A DNA stretch of 36,099 bases from Rhodoferax sp. (GTDB lineage Bacteria > Pseudomonadota > Gammaproteobacteria > Burkholderiales > Burkholderiaceae_C), in NCBI GenBank assembly GCA_030685025.1, contig JAUXWC010000126.1:1-36099 (forward strand). Direction: 5' to 3'. Both the position numbers and the translations under genes were made by a program. This document shows, one piece after another, positions 6,418 through 15,464 of this stretch (the first letter of the stretch is position 1; every line of letters starts with the position of its first letter). Under the pieces are notes generated by a model. The model had not been told where the DNA came from and did not search any database. It worked only from the letters and a program-made list of their open reading frames with translations.

Positions 6418-8130
6418 TCAGAGCACTTCACTGGCGTAGTCCGCCAGTCGGGAGCGCTCGCCACGCGCCAGGGTGATGTGTCCACCGTGCGGCCAACCCT
6501 TGAACTTATCGACGGCAAAAGTCAGGCCGGATGAGCCCTCGGTCAGGTAGGGCGTGTCGATCTGAGCCAGGTTGCCCATGCAAATGATCTTGGTGCCGGG
6601 CCCGGCGCGGGTGATCAGCGTCTTCATCTGTTTGGGCGTGAGGTTTTGGGCCTCGTCGATGATCACGTACTTGTTGAGGAAGGTGCGCCCGCGCATGAAG
6701 TTCATGCTCTTGATCTTGATGCGGCTGCGGATCAGTTCACTGGTGGCCGCCCGGCCCCATTCGCCGGCACTGGTATCGGTCTTGCCCAACACTTCGAGGT
6801 TGTCGTCCAGTGCGCCCATCCAGGGGCCCATTTTTTCTTCCTCGGTGCCCGGCAGGAAACCTATGTCTTCGCCAACGCTCACCGTGGCGCGCGTGACGAT
6901 GATTTCGGTGTAGCGGCGGTCATCCAGCACCTGGGTTAAGCCGGACGCCAAAGCCATCAAGGTCTTGCCGGTGCCGGCGGTACCGGTCAAGGTGACGAAG
7001 TCCACCTCGGGGTCCATCAGCAGATTCATCGCGAAATTCTGCTCGCGGTTGCGGGTGGTGATGCCCCACACCGAGTTCTTCAGATGGTTAAAGTCCTTGA
7101 GGGTCTTGAACACCGCCGTCTTGCCGCGGATTTCCGTCACGCGGGCGTACAGGCTGGGCTCGCCGGGTGACTCGAAGTAGACGAACTGGTTGATGTACAG
7201 GCTGGGCACAATCGGGCCGGTGATCCGGTAGAACGTGTGGGCGCCCTGCTGCCAGCTCTCAACCGTCTTGCCATGGGTGGACCAGAAGTCGGAAGGTAAT
7301 GCGATGGAGCCGCCGTACAGCAGGTCGCCATCTTCCAGGGTTTTGTCGTTCTGGTAGTCGTCGGTGGCCAGACCCAGGGCACGCGCCTTGACGCGCATGT
7401 TGATGTCTTTGGAGACCAGCACCACTTCGCGGCCGATCAATGGCGACCCGCCCTCCGCGCGCGGAGCATGCTGCTGCTTGAGCGCCTCCACCACGCCCAG
7501 GATTTGGTTGTCGGCCTTGCCTTGCGGCAGGCTGGCGGGGAGTGTGTAGTTGAGCGGTTGGGTCTGAAAGAACAGTTTTCCGCTCGCTTCACGATGGCCG
7601 GTAACGTCCAAAGGCAAGCCGGTGGTGATGTCGGAGCCCTGGGCTCCCGCCAGCGAGTCCAGCGAACGGCTCGCCTGGCGCGCGTTACGGGCCACTTCGG
7701 TCATACCTTTTTTGTGCGCGTCGAGCTCCTCCAGCACGATCATGGGCAAGAAGATGTCGTGCTCCTCAAAACGGAACAGGCTCATCGGATCGTGCAGCAA
7801 CACATTGGTGTCCAGCACAAACAACTTGCGTGGACCATCTGCCTTGGCTCTTCGGCTGGCCGCAGCCGGGCGCGCCGCAGCCACTACGTTGAGGCGGGGT
7901 GCTCTGGGCGCGGGCTCTGGTTCGTCGTGATCGACAAAAGCCACGGGGTGGGCGGCGAGCTCACTCGCGGCGGAAGCGCTGTGCTTGGCCGCCGGTTTCT
8001 GTGGTTTGGAATGCTCGGCCGGCTCAGCGTCGGTGTGGCGCGCAGCCTTGGGTTGCTTGCGGGCCGGCACGTCGTAGTTCTCGGCTGTCAACAGCGCGGC
8101 GCGCTTGGTGGGGGCGGATGGCAGAGGCAT
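6418..8130 (-). CDS. PIN-PhoH fusion ATPase/ribonuclease (PhoH2 type)
   Basis: This 570-residue protein has a disordered Ala/Pro/Lys-rich N-terminus (1-100), a PIN ribonuclease domain from about residue 102 (FVLDTNVLL with Asp107, then VLEELD around 132-137), a middle region, and a C-terminal PhoH ATPase domain. Walker A is GTAGTGKT (383-390) and Walker B is VIIDEAQN (Asp492, Glu493). PIN-PhoH proteins are proposed to unwind and cleave RNA; the physiological role here is unknown. It converges on dnaB with a 10-bp gap and no visible terminator between them. The start at 8130 gives a plausible MPLPSAPTKR head but lacks a clear ribosome site, and the low-complexity N-terminus makes later starts possible. 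Confidence 0.9.
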   Translation of the reverse strand: MPLPSAPTKRAALLTAENYDVPARKQPKAARHTDAEPAEHSKPQKPAAKHSASAASELAAHPVAFVDHDEPEPAPRAPRLNVVAAARPAAASRRAKADGPRKLFVLDTNVLLHDPMSLFRFEEHDIFLPMIVLEELDAHKKGMTEVARNARQASRSLDSLAGAQGSDITTGLPLDVTGHREASGKLFFQTQPLNYTLPASLPQGKADNQILGVVEALKQQHAPRAEGGSPLIGREVVLVSKDINMRVKARALGLATDDYQNDKTLEDGDLLYGGSIALPSDFWSTHGKTVESWQQGAHTFYRITGPIVPSLYINQFVYFESPGEPSLYARVTEIRGKTAVFKTLKDFNHLKNSVWGITTRNREQNFAMNLLMDPEVDFVTLTGTAGTGKTLMALASGLTQVLDDRRYTEIIVTRATVSVGEDIGFLPGTEEEKMGPWMGALDDNLEVLGKTDTSAGEWGRAATSELIRSRIKIKSMNFMRGRTFLNKYVIIDEAQNLTPKQMKTLITRAGPGTKIICMGNLAQIDTPYLTEGSSGLTFAVDKFKGWPHGGHITLARGERSRLADYASEVL

Positions 8131-8193
8131 GGGTGGGGGTGTTCGCGGTCGGGGAAGTGTGTGAGAAGCGAGTGGTGAGGGGCATCAGAAGCT

Positions 8194-8222
8194 AAAAAGC
8201 CGCCTTGAGGCCAAGGCGGCTT
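8194..8222 (-). terminator. Rho-independent terminator downstream of the peroxiredoxin gene
   Basis: Read on the minus strand, AAGCCGCCTT pairs with AAGGCGGCTT (10 bp, 6-nt loop) and runs into a stretch of Ts. It lies about 120 bp past the peroxiredoxin stop and just upstream of the PhoH gene, separating the two transcripts. Confidence 0.85.
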
Positions 8223-8343
8223 GTTGGTTGGACGCGGTCGCATGAATCAGCGGCATACGGCTCATTATGCATGAGTGCCGTGGCTTTTGCGTGGCGGCCG
8301 AGAAGCCCCTCCGCGACTGGATATCGACCGCAGAGAACTGGAT

Positions 8344-8829
8344 TCAGACCAGGGCGGCGGTCTTTTTCAGGGACTTGACGGCTTTCAGCACGTCTTCGAC
8401 ATGACCCGGCACTTTCAGGCCGCGCCATTCTTCCTTGAGGCACCCGTCGGGACCGATCAGGAAGGTGCTGCGCTCAATGCCCTTGACCTTCTTGCCGTAC
8501 ATGATCTTGTTCTTGACCACGCCGAACATGTGGCACATTTTTTCTTCGGTGTCGGCGATCAGCTCGAACGGCAACTCCAGCTTGGCCTTAAATTCGTCAT
8601 GCGACCTCATGTTGTCGCGCGAGACCCCAAACACGGTGGCACCGGCCTTCACGAAGTCCTTGTACTTGTCCCTGAACTGCATCGCTTCGGTGGTACAGCC
8701 CGGCGTGTTGTCCTTGGGGTAAAAGTACAGGATGATGGTCTTGCCAAGATGGGAGGTGTTCGAGACTTTGATGCCACCCGTGGCATTGGATTCAAATTCA
8801 GGGATGGGTTTATTGACAACAATCGCCAT
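8344..8829 (-). CDS. bcp: Thioredoxin-dependent peroxiredoxin, PrxQ/Bcp family
   Basis: This thiol peroxidase reduces hydrogen peroxide and organic peroxides with electrons from thioredoxin. From the ATG at 8829 (MAIVVNKPIPEF) it is 161 residues, close to the family's usual 150-160; the upstream in-frame extension to 8862 looks noncoding. The peroxidatic cysteine is Cys45 in YPKDNTPGCTTEA. The resolving cysteine found five residues later in E. coli Bcp is replaced by Met50. The other cysteines lie in KMCHMFG and DGCLKEE, so either a different residue resolves the sulfenic acid or the enzyme works in a 1-Cys manner. TGTGACAG occurs twice upstream (8845-8852, 8887-8894), 42 bp apart. A strong terminator follows at 8194-8222. 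Confidence 0.92.
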   Translation of the reverse strand: MAIVVNKPIPEFESNATGGIKVSNTSHLGKTIILYFYPKDNTPGCTTEAMQFRDKYKDFVKAGATVFGVSRDNMRSHDEFKAKLELPFELIADTEEKMCHMFGVVKNKIMYGKKVKGIERSTFLIGPDGCLKEEWRGLKVPGHVEDVLKAVKSLKKTAALV

Positions 8830-8968
8830 AGTTCTTAAATCTCGTGTGACAGGATGCGTCATTCGGTCAAGTCGGGGGTACTATCCTGTGACAGCGCTCC
8901 GGCACCCCTGACTGCAGCCGTTGATTTTACTCCGAAAACGCTTTGCAGGCCGTTTACACTGGGTGGTG

Positions 8969-9349
8969 TTATCCCTCACCGCGATCAATTAGCAGTGCGG
9001 CGGCAACACTGCGCCCCTCGGCGACCAGGATGTTGTAGGTGCGGCAAGCGGCTTGCGTGTCCATGGTTTCGATGCCAATGCGTCGCTCGATCAGGGGCTG
9101 CAGCCAGGCGGCTTGGGGAAAACGCAGGCGCAGACCGCTGCCGAAAATCACCAGCTCAGTGCCCATGGCAGCCAGTTGGGCAAAGTGATCAGGGCCCAAC
9201 TGGTTGAAGTCAAGGCAGTTCCAAGCGAAGCGTTGGCCTTGTGAGCCGACCACCACGCTGGCCGCAACTCTCTCGCCGCCGATGCCGATCCAGCCCGGTC
9301 CATAGCTGCTGATGGTCGTGGCGCTGACGGAGTCGGGATGGAGCTTCAT
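8969..9349 (-). CDS. Mth938-like/Xcc1710-like domain protein
   Basis: This protein of about 126 residues belongs to the Mth938/DUF498 family, a small alpha/beta fold shared with the mitochondrial complex I assembly factor NDUFAF3. The bacterial role is not established. Visible features are MKLHPDSV at the likely start, ISSYGPGWIGIGG, WNCLDFNQLGPDHF, ELVIFGSGLRLRFP and IGIETMDTQAACRTYNIL, which fit the family pattern (FGTG-like turn and a C-terminal ACRTYNIL helix). The ATG at 9349 is preferred over the upstream one at 9370 because family members start near this point. The gene is divergent from alaA. Confidence 0.82.
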   Translation of the reverse strand: MKLHPDSVSATTISSYGPGWIGIGGERVAASVVVGSQGQRFAWNCLDFNQLGPDHFAQLAAMGTELVIFGSGLRLRFPQAAWLQPLIERRIGIETMDTQAACRTYNILVAEGRSVAAALLIDRGEG

Positions 9350-9461
9350 GTTGATGTGGGTTGCCAGCACTTGCTGCAGTGCATCAATTACAACAGCTAC
9401 GGGCTCGGAACTGTGGTCAAATTATAGGTTTCGCCTCACGTCAACGACTCTCGGAGGGCCT

Positions 9462-10688
9462 TTGAAGACCATTTCCAAATCCGCCAAGCTGGCCAATGTC
9501 TGCTACGACATCCGCGGTCCGATCATGGACCGCGCCCGTCAGATGGAGGAAGAGGGCCACAAGATCATCAAGCTCAACATCGGCAATCTGGCCGTGTTTG
9601 GCTTTGACTCTCCCGAGGAAATCCAGCAAGACATGATCCGAAACCTGCCCAATTCGGCAGGTTATTCAGACAGCAAAGGCATTTTCGCGGCCCGCAAGGC
9701 AGTCATGCATTCAACCCAGCAGCAGGGTATCAAGGGCGTCACGCTGGATGACATTTACCTGGGTAACGGTGCCAGCGAGCTGATTGTGATGGCCACCAAC
9801 GCGCTGCTCGACAACGGTGACGAACTGCTGCTGCCGGCGCCCGACTATCCGCTGTGGACTGCCGCAGTCAGCTTGTCCGGTGGGTCGCCGGTGCACTATA
9901 TGTGTGACGAGTCGAACGACTGGATGCCCAATCTGGACGACATGAAGTCCAAGATCACGCCACGCACCAAAGGCATCGTGGTGATCAACCCCAACAACCC
10001 GACCGGCGCGCTGTACTCGGATACGCTGTTGCGCGCCATTGTCGACATGGCGCGCGAACATGGCCTGGTGTTGTTTGCCGACGAGGTGTACGACAAGGTC
10101 TTGTACGACGGCGCCAAACACACGGCGATTGCGTCGCTGAGTGACGACGTGCTGACCTTGACCTTCAACAGTCTGAGCAAAAGCCACCGGTGTTGCGGTT
10201 ACCGCGCGGGCTGGATGATCGTCTCGGGCGACAAGAAAGCGGCCAAGGACTACATCGAAGGCCTGAACATGTTGTCCAACATGCGGCTGTGCGCCAACGT
10301 GCCCGGACAATGGGCGATTCAGACCGCCCTGGGCGGACACCAGAGTATCAACGAACTGGTTGGCGAGGGCGGGCGCCTGCGCCGCCAGCGCGACCTGGCG
10401 TACGAGCTGATCACCGCGATTCCGGGTGTGAGCTGTGTCAAGCCCAGCGCGGCCTTGTACATGTTTCCCAAGCTCGATCCCACGATCTATCCGATCGAGG
10501 ATGACCAGCAGTTCTTTCTGGAACTGCTGGAAGAAACCCGGGTCATGCTGGTCCAGGGTACCGGGTTCAACTGGCCCCAACCGGATCACTTTCGAATCGT
10601 GTTCCTGCCCCATGAGGACGATCTGCGAGAAGCGATTGGCCGCCTGGCCAAGTTTCTGGAACACTATCGCAAGCGCCATTCGAACTGA
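9462..10688 (+). CDS. alaA: Alanine-synthesising PLP aminotransferase AlaA
   Basis: This fold-type I aminotransferase, close to E. coli AlaA over its whole length, transfers an amino group from glutamate to pyruvate. Recognisable parts are KLANVCYDIRGP near the start, PAPDYPLWTAAVSLS, the cofactor motif INPNNPTG (about 175-182), FADEVYDK (Asp207, Tyr210) and the Schiff-base lysine Lys240 in FNSLSKSHR. The substrate segment FNWPQPDHFRIV is near the end. The start is a TTG at 9462 preceded by GGAGG (9453-9457). No ATG gives the conserved MKTISKSAKL head, and the longer frame upstream runs through promoter-like DNA. At 408 residues it matches the family (about 405). It is the first gene of a same-strand series with hom and thrC. 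Confidence 0.93.
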   Translation: MKTISKSAKLANVCYDIRGPIMDRARQMEEEGHKIIKLNIGNLAVFGFDSPEEIQQDMIRNLPNSAGYSDSKGIFAARKAVMHSTQQQGIKGVTLDDIYLGNGASELIVMATNALLDNGDELLLPAPDYPLWTAAVSLSGGSPVHYMCDESNDWMPNLDDMKSKITPRTKGIVVINPNNPTGALYSDTLLRAIVDMAREHGLVLFADEVYDKVLYDGAKHTAIASLSDDVLTLTFNSLSKSHRCCGYRAGWMIVSGDKKAAKDYIEGLNMLSNMRLCANVPGQWAIQTALGGHQSINELVGEGGRLRRQRDLAYELITAIPGVSCVKPSAALYMFPKLDPTIYPIEDDQQFFLELLEETRVMLVQGTGFNWPQPDHFRIVFLPHEDDLREAIGRLAKFLEHYRKRHSN

Positions 10689-10755
10689 AACGCTCCCTAC
10701 TTGATAGCTAACTCTCCATAATGGGTAAGCTTCTACTGCACTTCCAATCTAAAAA

Positions 10756-12099
10756 ATGAACGTGATGAAACCAATACAAGTTGGCCTCTTGGGCATGGGT
10801 GTGGTGGGCTCGGGCACGTTCAACGTGCTGCGCCGCAACCAAGAAGAAATCAAGCGCCGGGCCGGTCGCGGCATCGAGATCACCATGGTGGCCGATCTGG
10901 ACGTGGTCCGTGCCCAAAGCCTGGTGGGGGAGGGCGTTAAGGTGGTGAGTGACGCGCGCGCCGTGATCGCCAACCCCGACATCGACATCGTGATCGAGCT
11001 GATTGGCGGCTATGGCATTGCCAAGTCACTGATGCTCGAAGCCATCGCGGCGGGCAAACATGTGGTGACCGCCAACAAAGCCTTGCTGGCCGTACACGGC
11101 ACCGAGATTTTTGCGGCGGCTTCCGACAAAGGGGTGATGGTGGCGTTTGAGGCGGCGGTGGCGGGGGGCATCCCGATCATCAAGGCGCTGCGCGAGGGGC
11201 TGACCGCCAACCGCATTCAGTGGATTGCCGGCATCATCAACGGCACCACCAATTTCATCCTCTCCGAGATGCGTGAGAAGGGTCTGGACTTCAGCGTGGT
11301 GCTGAAGGAAGCGCAGCGCCTGGGCTACGCCGAGGCCGACCCGACGTTCGACATCGAAGGGGTGGACGCCGCGCACAAGGCCACCATCATGTCGGCCATC
11401 GCGTTTGGCATTCCGGTGCAGTTCGACAAGGCCTACGTGGAAGGCATCACCCGGCTCGCCGCGCAGGACATCCGCTACGCCGAGCAACTGGGCTACCGCA
11501 TCAAGTTGCTGGGCATCACCAAGCGCGTCGCCAAGGGCATCGAGCTGCGGGTGCACCCCAGTCTGGTGCCGACCAAGCGGCTGATCGCCAATGTGGAAGG
11601 CGCCATGAACGCCGTGATGGTGCAGGCCGATGCGGTGGGCACCACGCTGTACTACGGCAAGGGCGCCGGTTCCGAGCCGACCGCCAGCGCGGTGGTGGCC
11701 GACCTGGTGGACATTACCCGCCTGCACACGGCCGATGCCGCGCAGCGCGTGCCCCACCTTGCGTTCCAGCCCAATGCCTTGAGTGACCTGCGCGTGTTGC
11801 CCATGGACGAAGTGGTTACCAGTTACTACCTGCGTTTGCGGGTGGCCGATCAGGCTGGCGTGCTGGCCAAGGTAACCGGTATCCTGGCCGAGGCTGGCAT
11901 CAGCATTGACGCGGTGTTGCAGCGCGAAGCCGACGAGGTGGTGATCGAGGGGGCCACGCCCGCCTTGCCACAGACCGATCTGATCATCCTCACGCACGAT
12001 TGTCAGGAGGCCAACATGAACGGCGCGCTGGCCCAGATGCAGGCACTGCCCACGGTGCTGCAGCCGATTGTGCGCATCCGCAAGGAAGAGCTAGCCTGA
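10756..12099 (+). CDS. hom: Homoserine dehydrogenase
   Basis: The enzyme reduces aspartate-4-semialdehyde to homoserine with NAD(P)H, the branch point to threonine and methionine. The 447-residue protein has the Rossmann motif GLLGMGVVGSG (about 10-20), the catalytic TANKALL lysine (Lys108), the GIINGTTNFIL and GYAEADPTFDIEG signatures of the family, and a C-terminal ACT regulatory domain from about residue 357 (LRLRVADQAGVLAKV), the usual site of threonine feedback. Two in-frame ATGs exist (10756 and 10765); the second gives the common MKPIQVGLLG start, and neither has a clear ribosome site. It lies between alaA and thrC. Confidence 0.96.
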   Translation: MNVMKPIQVGLLGMGVVGSGTFNVLRRNQEEIKRRAGRGIEITMVADLDVVRAQSLVGEGVKVVSDARAVIANPDIDIVIELIGGYGIAKSLMLEAIAAGKHVVTANKALLAVHGTEIFAAASDKGVMVAFEAAVAGGIPIIKALREGLTANRIQWIAGIINGTTNFILSEMREKGLDFSVVLKEAQRLGYAEADPTFDIEGVDAAHKATIMSAIAFGIPVQFDKAYVEGITRLAAQDIRYAEQLGYRIKLLGITKRVAKGIELRVHPSLVPTKRLIANVEGAMNAVMVQADAVGTTLYYGKGAGSEPTASAVVADLVDITRLHTADAAQRVPHLAFQPNALSDLRVLPMDEVVTSYYLRLRVADQAGVLAKVTGILAEAGISIDAVLQREADEVVIEGATPALPQTDLIILTHDCQEANMNGALAQMQALPTVLQPIVRIRKEELA

Positions 12100-12195
12100 T
12101 TGCGCCGGGCCTAGCCCGGTAAAATTGCGGACGCGTGGGCCGCTTGCCCGCGTCGTTCGCTCGCTTCGCCCCCCCTCCAGACCCGACCCGACCGC

Positions 12196-13650
12196 ATGCT
12201 CTACCTATCTACCCGCGGCGACACCACGCCCCGCCATTTTTGTGACATCCTGCTCGAAGGCCTGGCGCCGGATGGTGGTTTGTACTTGCCCGCCTTCTAT
12301 CCCCAAGTCGATGCCGCCACGCTGGGGCGTTGGCGCCACCTCTACGCCAATGGTGCGCCCGGTGGTTATGCGGCCCTGGCCTTCGAGATCCTGTCGCTGT
12401 ACATCGACGACATTCCCGCAGCCGACTTGAAGGCGCTGTGCGAGAAGACCTACACCGAGGCCGTCTACGGCACGGCCGCCATCGTACCGCTGACCAAGCT
12501 GCAGGATGCACCAGGCGCGGCAACGCCGATCTACCTCGAAGCCCTGTCCAACGGCCCGACCCTGGCCTTCAAGGACATGGCGATGCAACTGCTGGGCAAC
12601 CTGTTCGAGTACGAACTGGCGCGGCGCGGGCAAGAGCTCAACATCCTGGGCGCCACCAGCGGCGACACCGGCAGTGCCGCCGAGTACGCCATGCGCGGCA
12701 AGAAGGGTGTACGCGTGTTCATGACGTCGCCGGCCGGGCGCATGAGCCCGTTCCAGCAGGCGCAGATGTTCAGCCTGATGGACGACAACATCCACAACAT
12801 CGCCGTCGACGGTGTGTTCGACGACTGCCAGGACATGGTCAAGGCGGTGTCCAACGACCTGGTCTTCAAGCGCCAGTACCGCATTGGCACCGTCAACTCG
12901 ATCAACTGGGCGCGTTTGCTGGCGCAAGTCGTCTACTACTTCGCCGGTTACTTCCAGGCGACTTCGTCGAACGACCAGAAGGTCAGTTTCACCGTGCCGT
13001 CGGGCAACTTTGGCAACGTTTGCGCGGGGCATGTGGCCCGGATGATGGGCCTGCCGATTGCGCAACTGGTGGTGGCCACCAACGAGAACGACGTGCTCGA
13101 CGAGTTCTTCCGCACCGGGGTGTACCGCGTGCGCGCCGGTGCTGACACCCATGAGACCTCCAGTCCGTCGATGGACATCTCCAAGGCCTCCAACTTCGAA
13201 CGTTTTGTGTTCGACCTATTGGGACGTGACGCCACCAAGACGCAGTCGCTGTTCGGCGCGCAACTGTCGCAGTACGGGCGTTTTGATCTGGGAGCCGACC
13301 CAGCCTTTGCGCAGGCGGCCACGAACTATGGGTTCGTCAGTGGCAAAAGCACGCATGCCGACCGCCTGGCCACGATTCGCGATACCTTCGAGCGTTTTGG
13401 CGTGACGGTCGATACCCACACCGCCGATGGCTTGAAGGTGGCCCGCGAACACCTGTTTCCGGGGGTTCCGATGATCGTTCTGGAGACGGCCCTGCCGATC
13501 AAGTTCGCCGCCACCATTGTCGAAGCGCTGGGTCGCGAGCCGGACCGGCCGGCCAGATTCCGGGGTATCGAAGACCTGCCCAAACGCGTCACGACCATGG
13601 GCACGGATGTGGCGGTGATCAAAGCCTTCATCGCCCGGCATTGCACATGA
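12196..13650 (+). CDS. thrC: Threonine synthase
   Basis: This PLP enzyme converts O-phospho-homoserine to threonine, the last step of the pathway begun by the upstream hom. The 484-residue protein shows the STRG N-terminal motif of the longer threonine synthase class, PLP lysine Lys126 in LAFKDMAM, the ILGATSGDTGSAAEYA phosphate-binding region, VNSINWARLLAQ, and FTVPSGNFGNV. The ATG at 12196 gives the standard MLYLSTRGD start. A 96-bp gap separates it from hom and contains a short GC hairpin (12105-12119) without a T-tract, so cotranscription is likely. It ends 10 bp before moeA. Confidence 0.96.
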   Translation: MLYLSTRGDTTPRHFCDILLEGLAPDGGLYLPAFYPQVDAATLGRWRHLYANGAPGGYAALAFEILSLYIDDIPAADLKALCEKTYTEAVYGTAAIVPLTKLQDAPGAATPIYLEALSNGPTLAFKDMAMQLLGNLFEYELARRGQELNILGATSGDTGSAAEYAMRGKKGVRVFMTSPAGRMSPFQQAQMFSLMDDNIHNIAVDGVFDDCQDMVKAVSNDLVFKRQYRIGTVNSINWARLLAQVVYYFAGYFQATSSNDQKVSFTVPSGNFGNVCAGHVARMMGLPIAQLVVATNENDVLDEFFRTGVYRVRAGADTHETSSPSMDISKASNFERFVFDLLGRDATKTQSLFGAQLSQYGRFDLGADPAFAQAATNYGFVSGKSTHADRLATIRDTFERFGVTVDTHTADGLKVAREHLFPGVPMIVLETALPIKFAATIVEALGREPDRPARFRGIEDLPKRVTTMGTDVAVIKAFIARHCT

Positions 13651-13660
13651 AGGCACTCCA

Positions 13661-14893
13661 GTGAGCACGGCACGCGTGCCTTTGAGGTCTTTGGACGATG
13701 CGCTGGCCGAACTTATGGCCAGCGCCAAGCCCTTGGCCGACAACGAGCAGGTGGCCACCTTCGACGCCGATGGTCGGGTGCTGGCGAAGGAGGTGGTGTC
13801 CAGCCTGCACGTGCCGCCGCAGGACAACAGCTCCATGGATGGTTACGCCCTGCGCTGCGCCGATGTGGCGCGGGCCGGCACGGTGTTGGCGGTCAGCCAG
13901 CGCATCGCGGCCGGCAGCAGTGGCGCAGCCTTGTCGCCTGGCACGGCGGCGCGCATCTTCACCGGTGCACCGGTGCCCAGTGGGGCCGACACCATCGTGA
14001 TGCAGGAAGACTGCGAACCGGTCGATGATGGCCACGCGGTGCGCATCAACACCGTGCCGCTCGTTGGGCAGTGGATTCGTCGCGCCGGCGAAGACGTGAC
14101 CCGCGGCGCCGCGGTGCTGAGCCGGGGCGAGCGCTTGACGCCGGCGTCCCTGGGGCTGGCCGCCAGCATCGGCATGGCGCAACTGATGGTGTGGCGCAAA
14201 CCGCGGGTGGCGCTGTTCTCGACCGGTGACGAACTGGTGATGCCCGGTGACGTGGCGCCGCAGGACATGCGCCCGGGTGCGATCTACAACTCCAACCGCT
14301 TTTTCCTGCGTGCATTGTTGTTGCGCCTGGGCTGCGAGGTGACCGACCTTGGCATCGTGCCGGACCGGCTGGACGCGACCGTGCAGGCGCTGCGTGGCGC
14401 CGCACAGGCGCATGACCTGATCCTGACCAGCGGTGGCGTCTCGGTGGGTGAAGAGGACCACATCAAACCCGCTGTGCAAAGCCTGGGTGAACTGGCGCTG
14501 TGGCAAATTGCCATCAAGCCTGGCAAGCCCTTTGCCTATGGCCGGGTCGGTGGCACGCACTTCATTGGGCTGCCGGGTAACCCGGTGTCGAGTTTCGTCA
14601 CATTCTTGCTGTTGGTGCGGCCGTTCCTGCTTCAACTCTCAGGTTGCGACTCAGTTGCTACCAAAACAATAGCTGTAGAGGCCCATTTCAATTGGCCCAG
14701 GGCCGACAAACGTCGCGAGTTCCTGCGGGTACGTCGAAATGTCGATGGCGGGCTGGACCTGTTTGACAACCAGAGCTCCGGCGTGTTGACCTCGGCGGTG
14801 TGGGGCGACGGTTTGGTCGACCTGGCGCCGGGGCAGACGGTGGCCCACGGCGACGTGCTGCGTTTCATTCCTTTCTCGGAACTCATGGCATGA
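13661..14893 (+). CDS. moeA: Molybdopterin molybdenumtransferase MoeA
   Basis: MoeA inserts molybdate into adenylated molybdopterin in molybdenum cofactor synthesis. The 410-residue protein has the domain order of the family: PQDNSSMDGYAL (Asp60), IFTGAPVPSGADTIVMQED, the MoaB/Mog-like core with STGDELVMPG (about 187-196) and LTSGGVSVGEEDH (about 255-267), PGKPFAYG, GLPGNPVSS, and the small C-terminal domain. The start is GTG at 13661, 10 bp after the thrC stop, with AGG as a weak ribosome site. Its stop overlaps the moaD start (ATGA), which suggests coupled translation of the two. Confidence 0.96.
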   Translation: MSTARVPLRSLDDALAELMASAKPLADNEQVATFDADGRVLAKEVVSSLHVPPQDNSSMDGYALRCADVARAGTVLAVSQRIAAGSSGAALSPGTAARIFTGAPVPSGADTIVMQEDCEPVDDGHAVRINTVPLVGQWIRRAGEDVTRGAAVLSRGERLTPASLGLAASIGMAQLMVWRKPRVALFSTGDELVMPGDVAPQDMRPGAIYNSNRFFLRALLLRLGCEVTDLGIVPDRLDATVQALRGAAQAHDLILTSGGVSVGEEDHIKPAVQSLGELALWQIAIKPGKPFAYGRVGGTHFIGLPGNPVSSFVTFLLLVRPFLLQLSGCDSVATKTIAVEAHFNWPRADKRREFLRVRRNVDGGLDLFDNQSSGVLTSAVWGDGLVDLAPGQTVAHGDVLRFIPFSELMA

Positions 14894-15141
14894 ACATCAC
14901 CATCAAGTACTTCGCGTCGATTCGCGAAACCATCGGCCTGCCGTCGGAGTCGCTTCACACCGGGGCTGCGACCCTGGCGGATCTGCGCGATGCGCTGATT
15001 GCCCGGGGTGGTGCGCATGCCGAAAGCCTGGCCCGCGGCCGCGCCGTGCGCATGGCTTTGAACCAGGTGATGAGCGACGAATCGGTGGCCCTGGTCGAGG
15101 GCGCCGAGGTGGCGTTTTTTCCGCCGGTCACGGGCGGGTAG
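14890..15141 (+). CDS. moaD: Molybdopterin synthase sulfur-carrier subunit MoaD
   Basis: MoaD is the ubiquitin-fold sulfur carrier of molybdopterin synthase; its C-terminal Gly-Gly is adenylated and thiocarboxylated, then docks into MoaE. The 83-residue protein opens with MNITIKYFASIRETIG and ends in VAFFPPVTGG, both diagnostic. The ATG overlaps the moeA stop by 4 bp. The partner moaE is not next door as is common in this group; it lies 1.8 kb downstream beyond a gene-free stretch and an oppositely oriented dapA-like gene. Confidence 0.96.
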   Translation: MNITIKYFASIRETIGLPSESLHTGAATLADLRDALIARGGAHAESLARGRAVRMALNQVMSDESVALVEGAEVAFFPPVTGG

Positions 15142-15427
15142 GTTTCGCAGCCTACGGGGAGCAACGGCGTGTTCGCCGGTTCGGCGGACATCACGATGAA
15201 CAGCCGTGCGTCAGCAGCGTTGGCACGGCCGGCGGCCGGGGTGGCCGTTCTCCGGTTCAGGCTCGCGCGCCACGACCCGGCTGCGCTGAATTGGCTGCGT
15301 GAACGGCGCGTTTGGCATGCCTGCTCTGTGGCATGCGCGAATCGAACCTGCGCCCGGCCACCCCAACCACCGACCTTGTACGGGCGAGTTGGATGGGTGC
15401 CGATGGATTCACGAATCTCCTGAGAAT

Positions 15428-15464
15428 AATTGGGATCTGACCCCAATTGTTATGACCCCAATTG
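15428..15464. repeat. REP-like palindrome with repeated CCCCAATTGT arm
   Basis: AATTGGG and CCCAATT form a 7-bp stem at 15428-15448, and TGACCCCAATTGT is repeated directly afterwards. The GGGRTCTGACCCC core resembles REP sequences moved by RAYT-type transposases, but no transposase gene is in the window. Confidence 0.5.

Noticed and set aside
6409-6429. TTGGGGTCAGAGCAC-like motif between dnaB and the PhoH gene, similar to REP/RAYT sequences
   Set aside because: Most of it is explained by the last PhoH codons (SEVL and stop) on the minus strand, and there is no second arm to form a palindrome.
12104-12120. CCGGGC-CTA-GCCCGG hairpin between hom and thrC as a terminator
   Set aside because: The stem is only 6 bp with a 3-nt loop and no T-tract follows, so it is unlikely to separate the two genes.
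15320-15370. Minus-strand text resembling a tRNA T-arm (GGTTCGATTCG)
   Set aside because: The T-stem does not pair properly and no anticodon or D-arm can be placed upstream, so it is not a tRNA gene.
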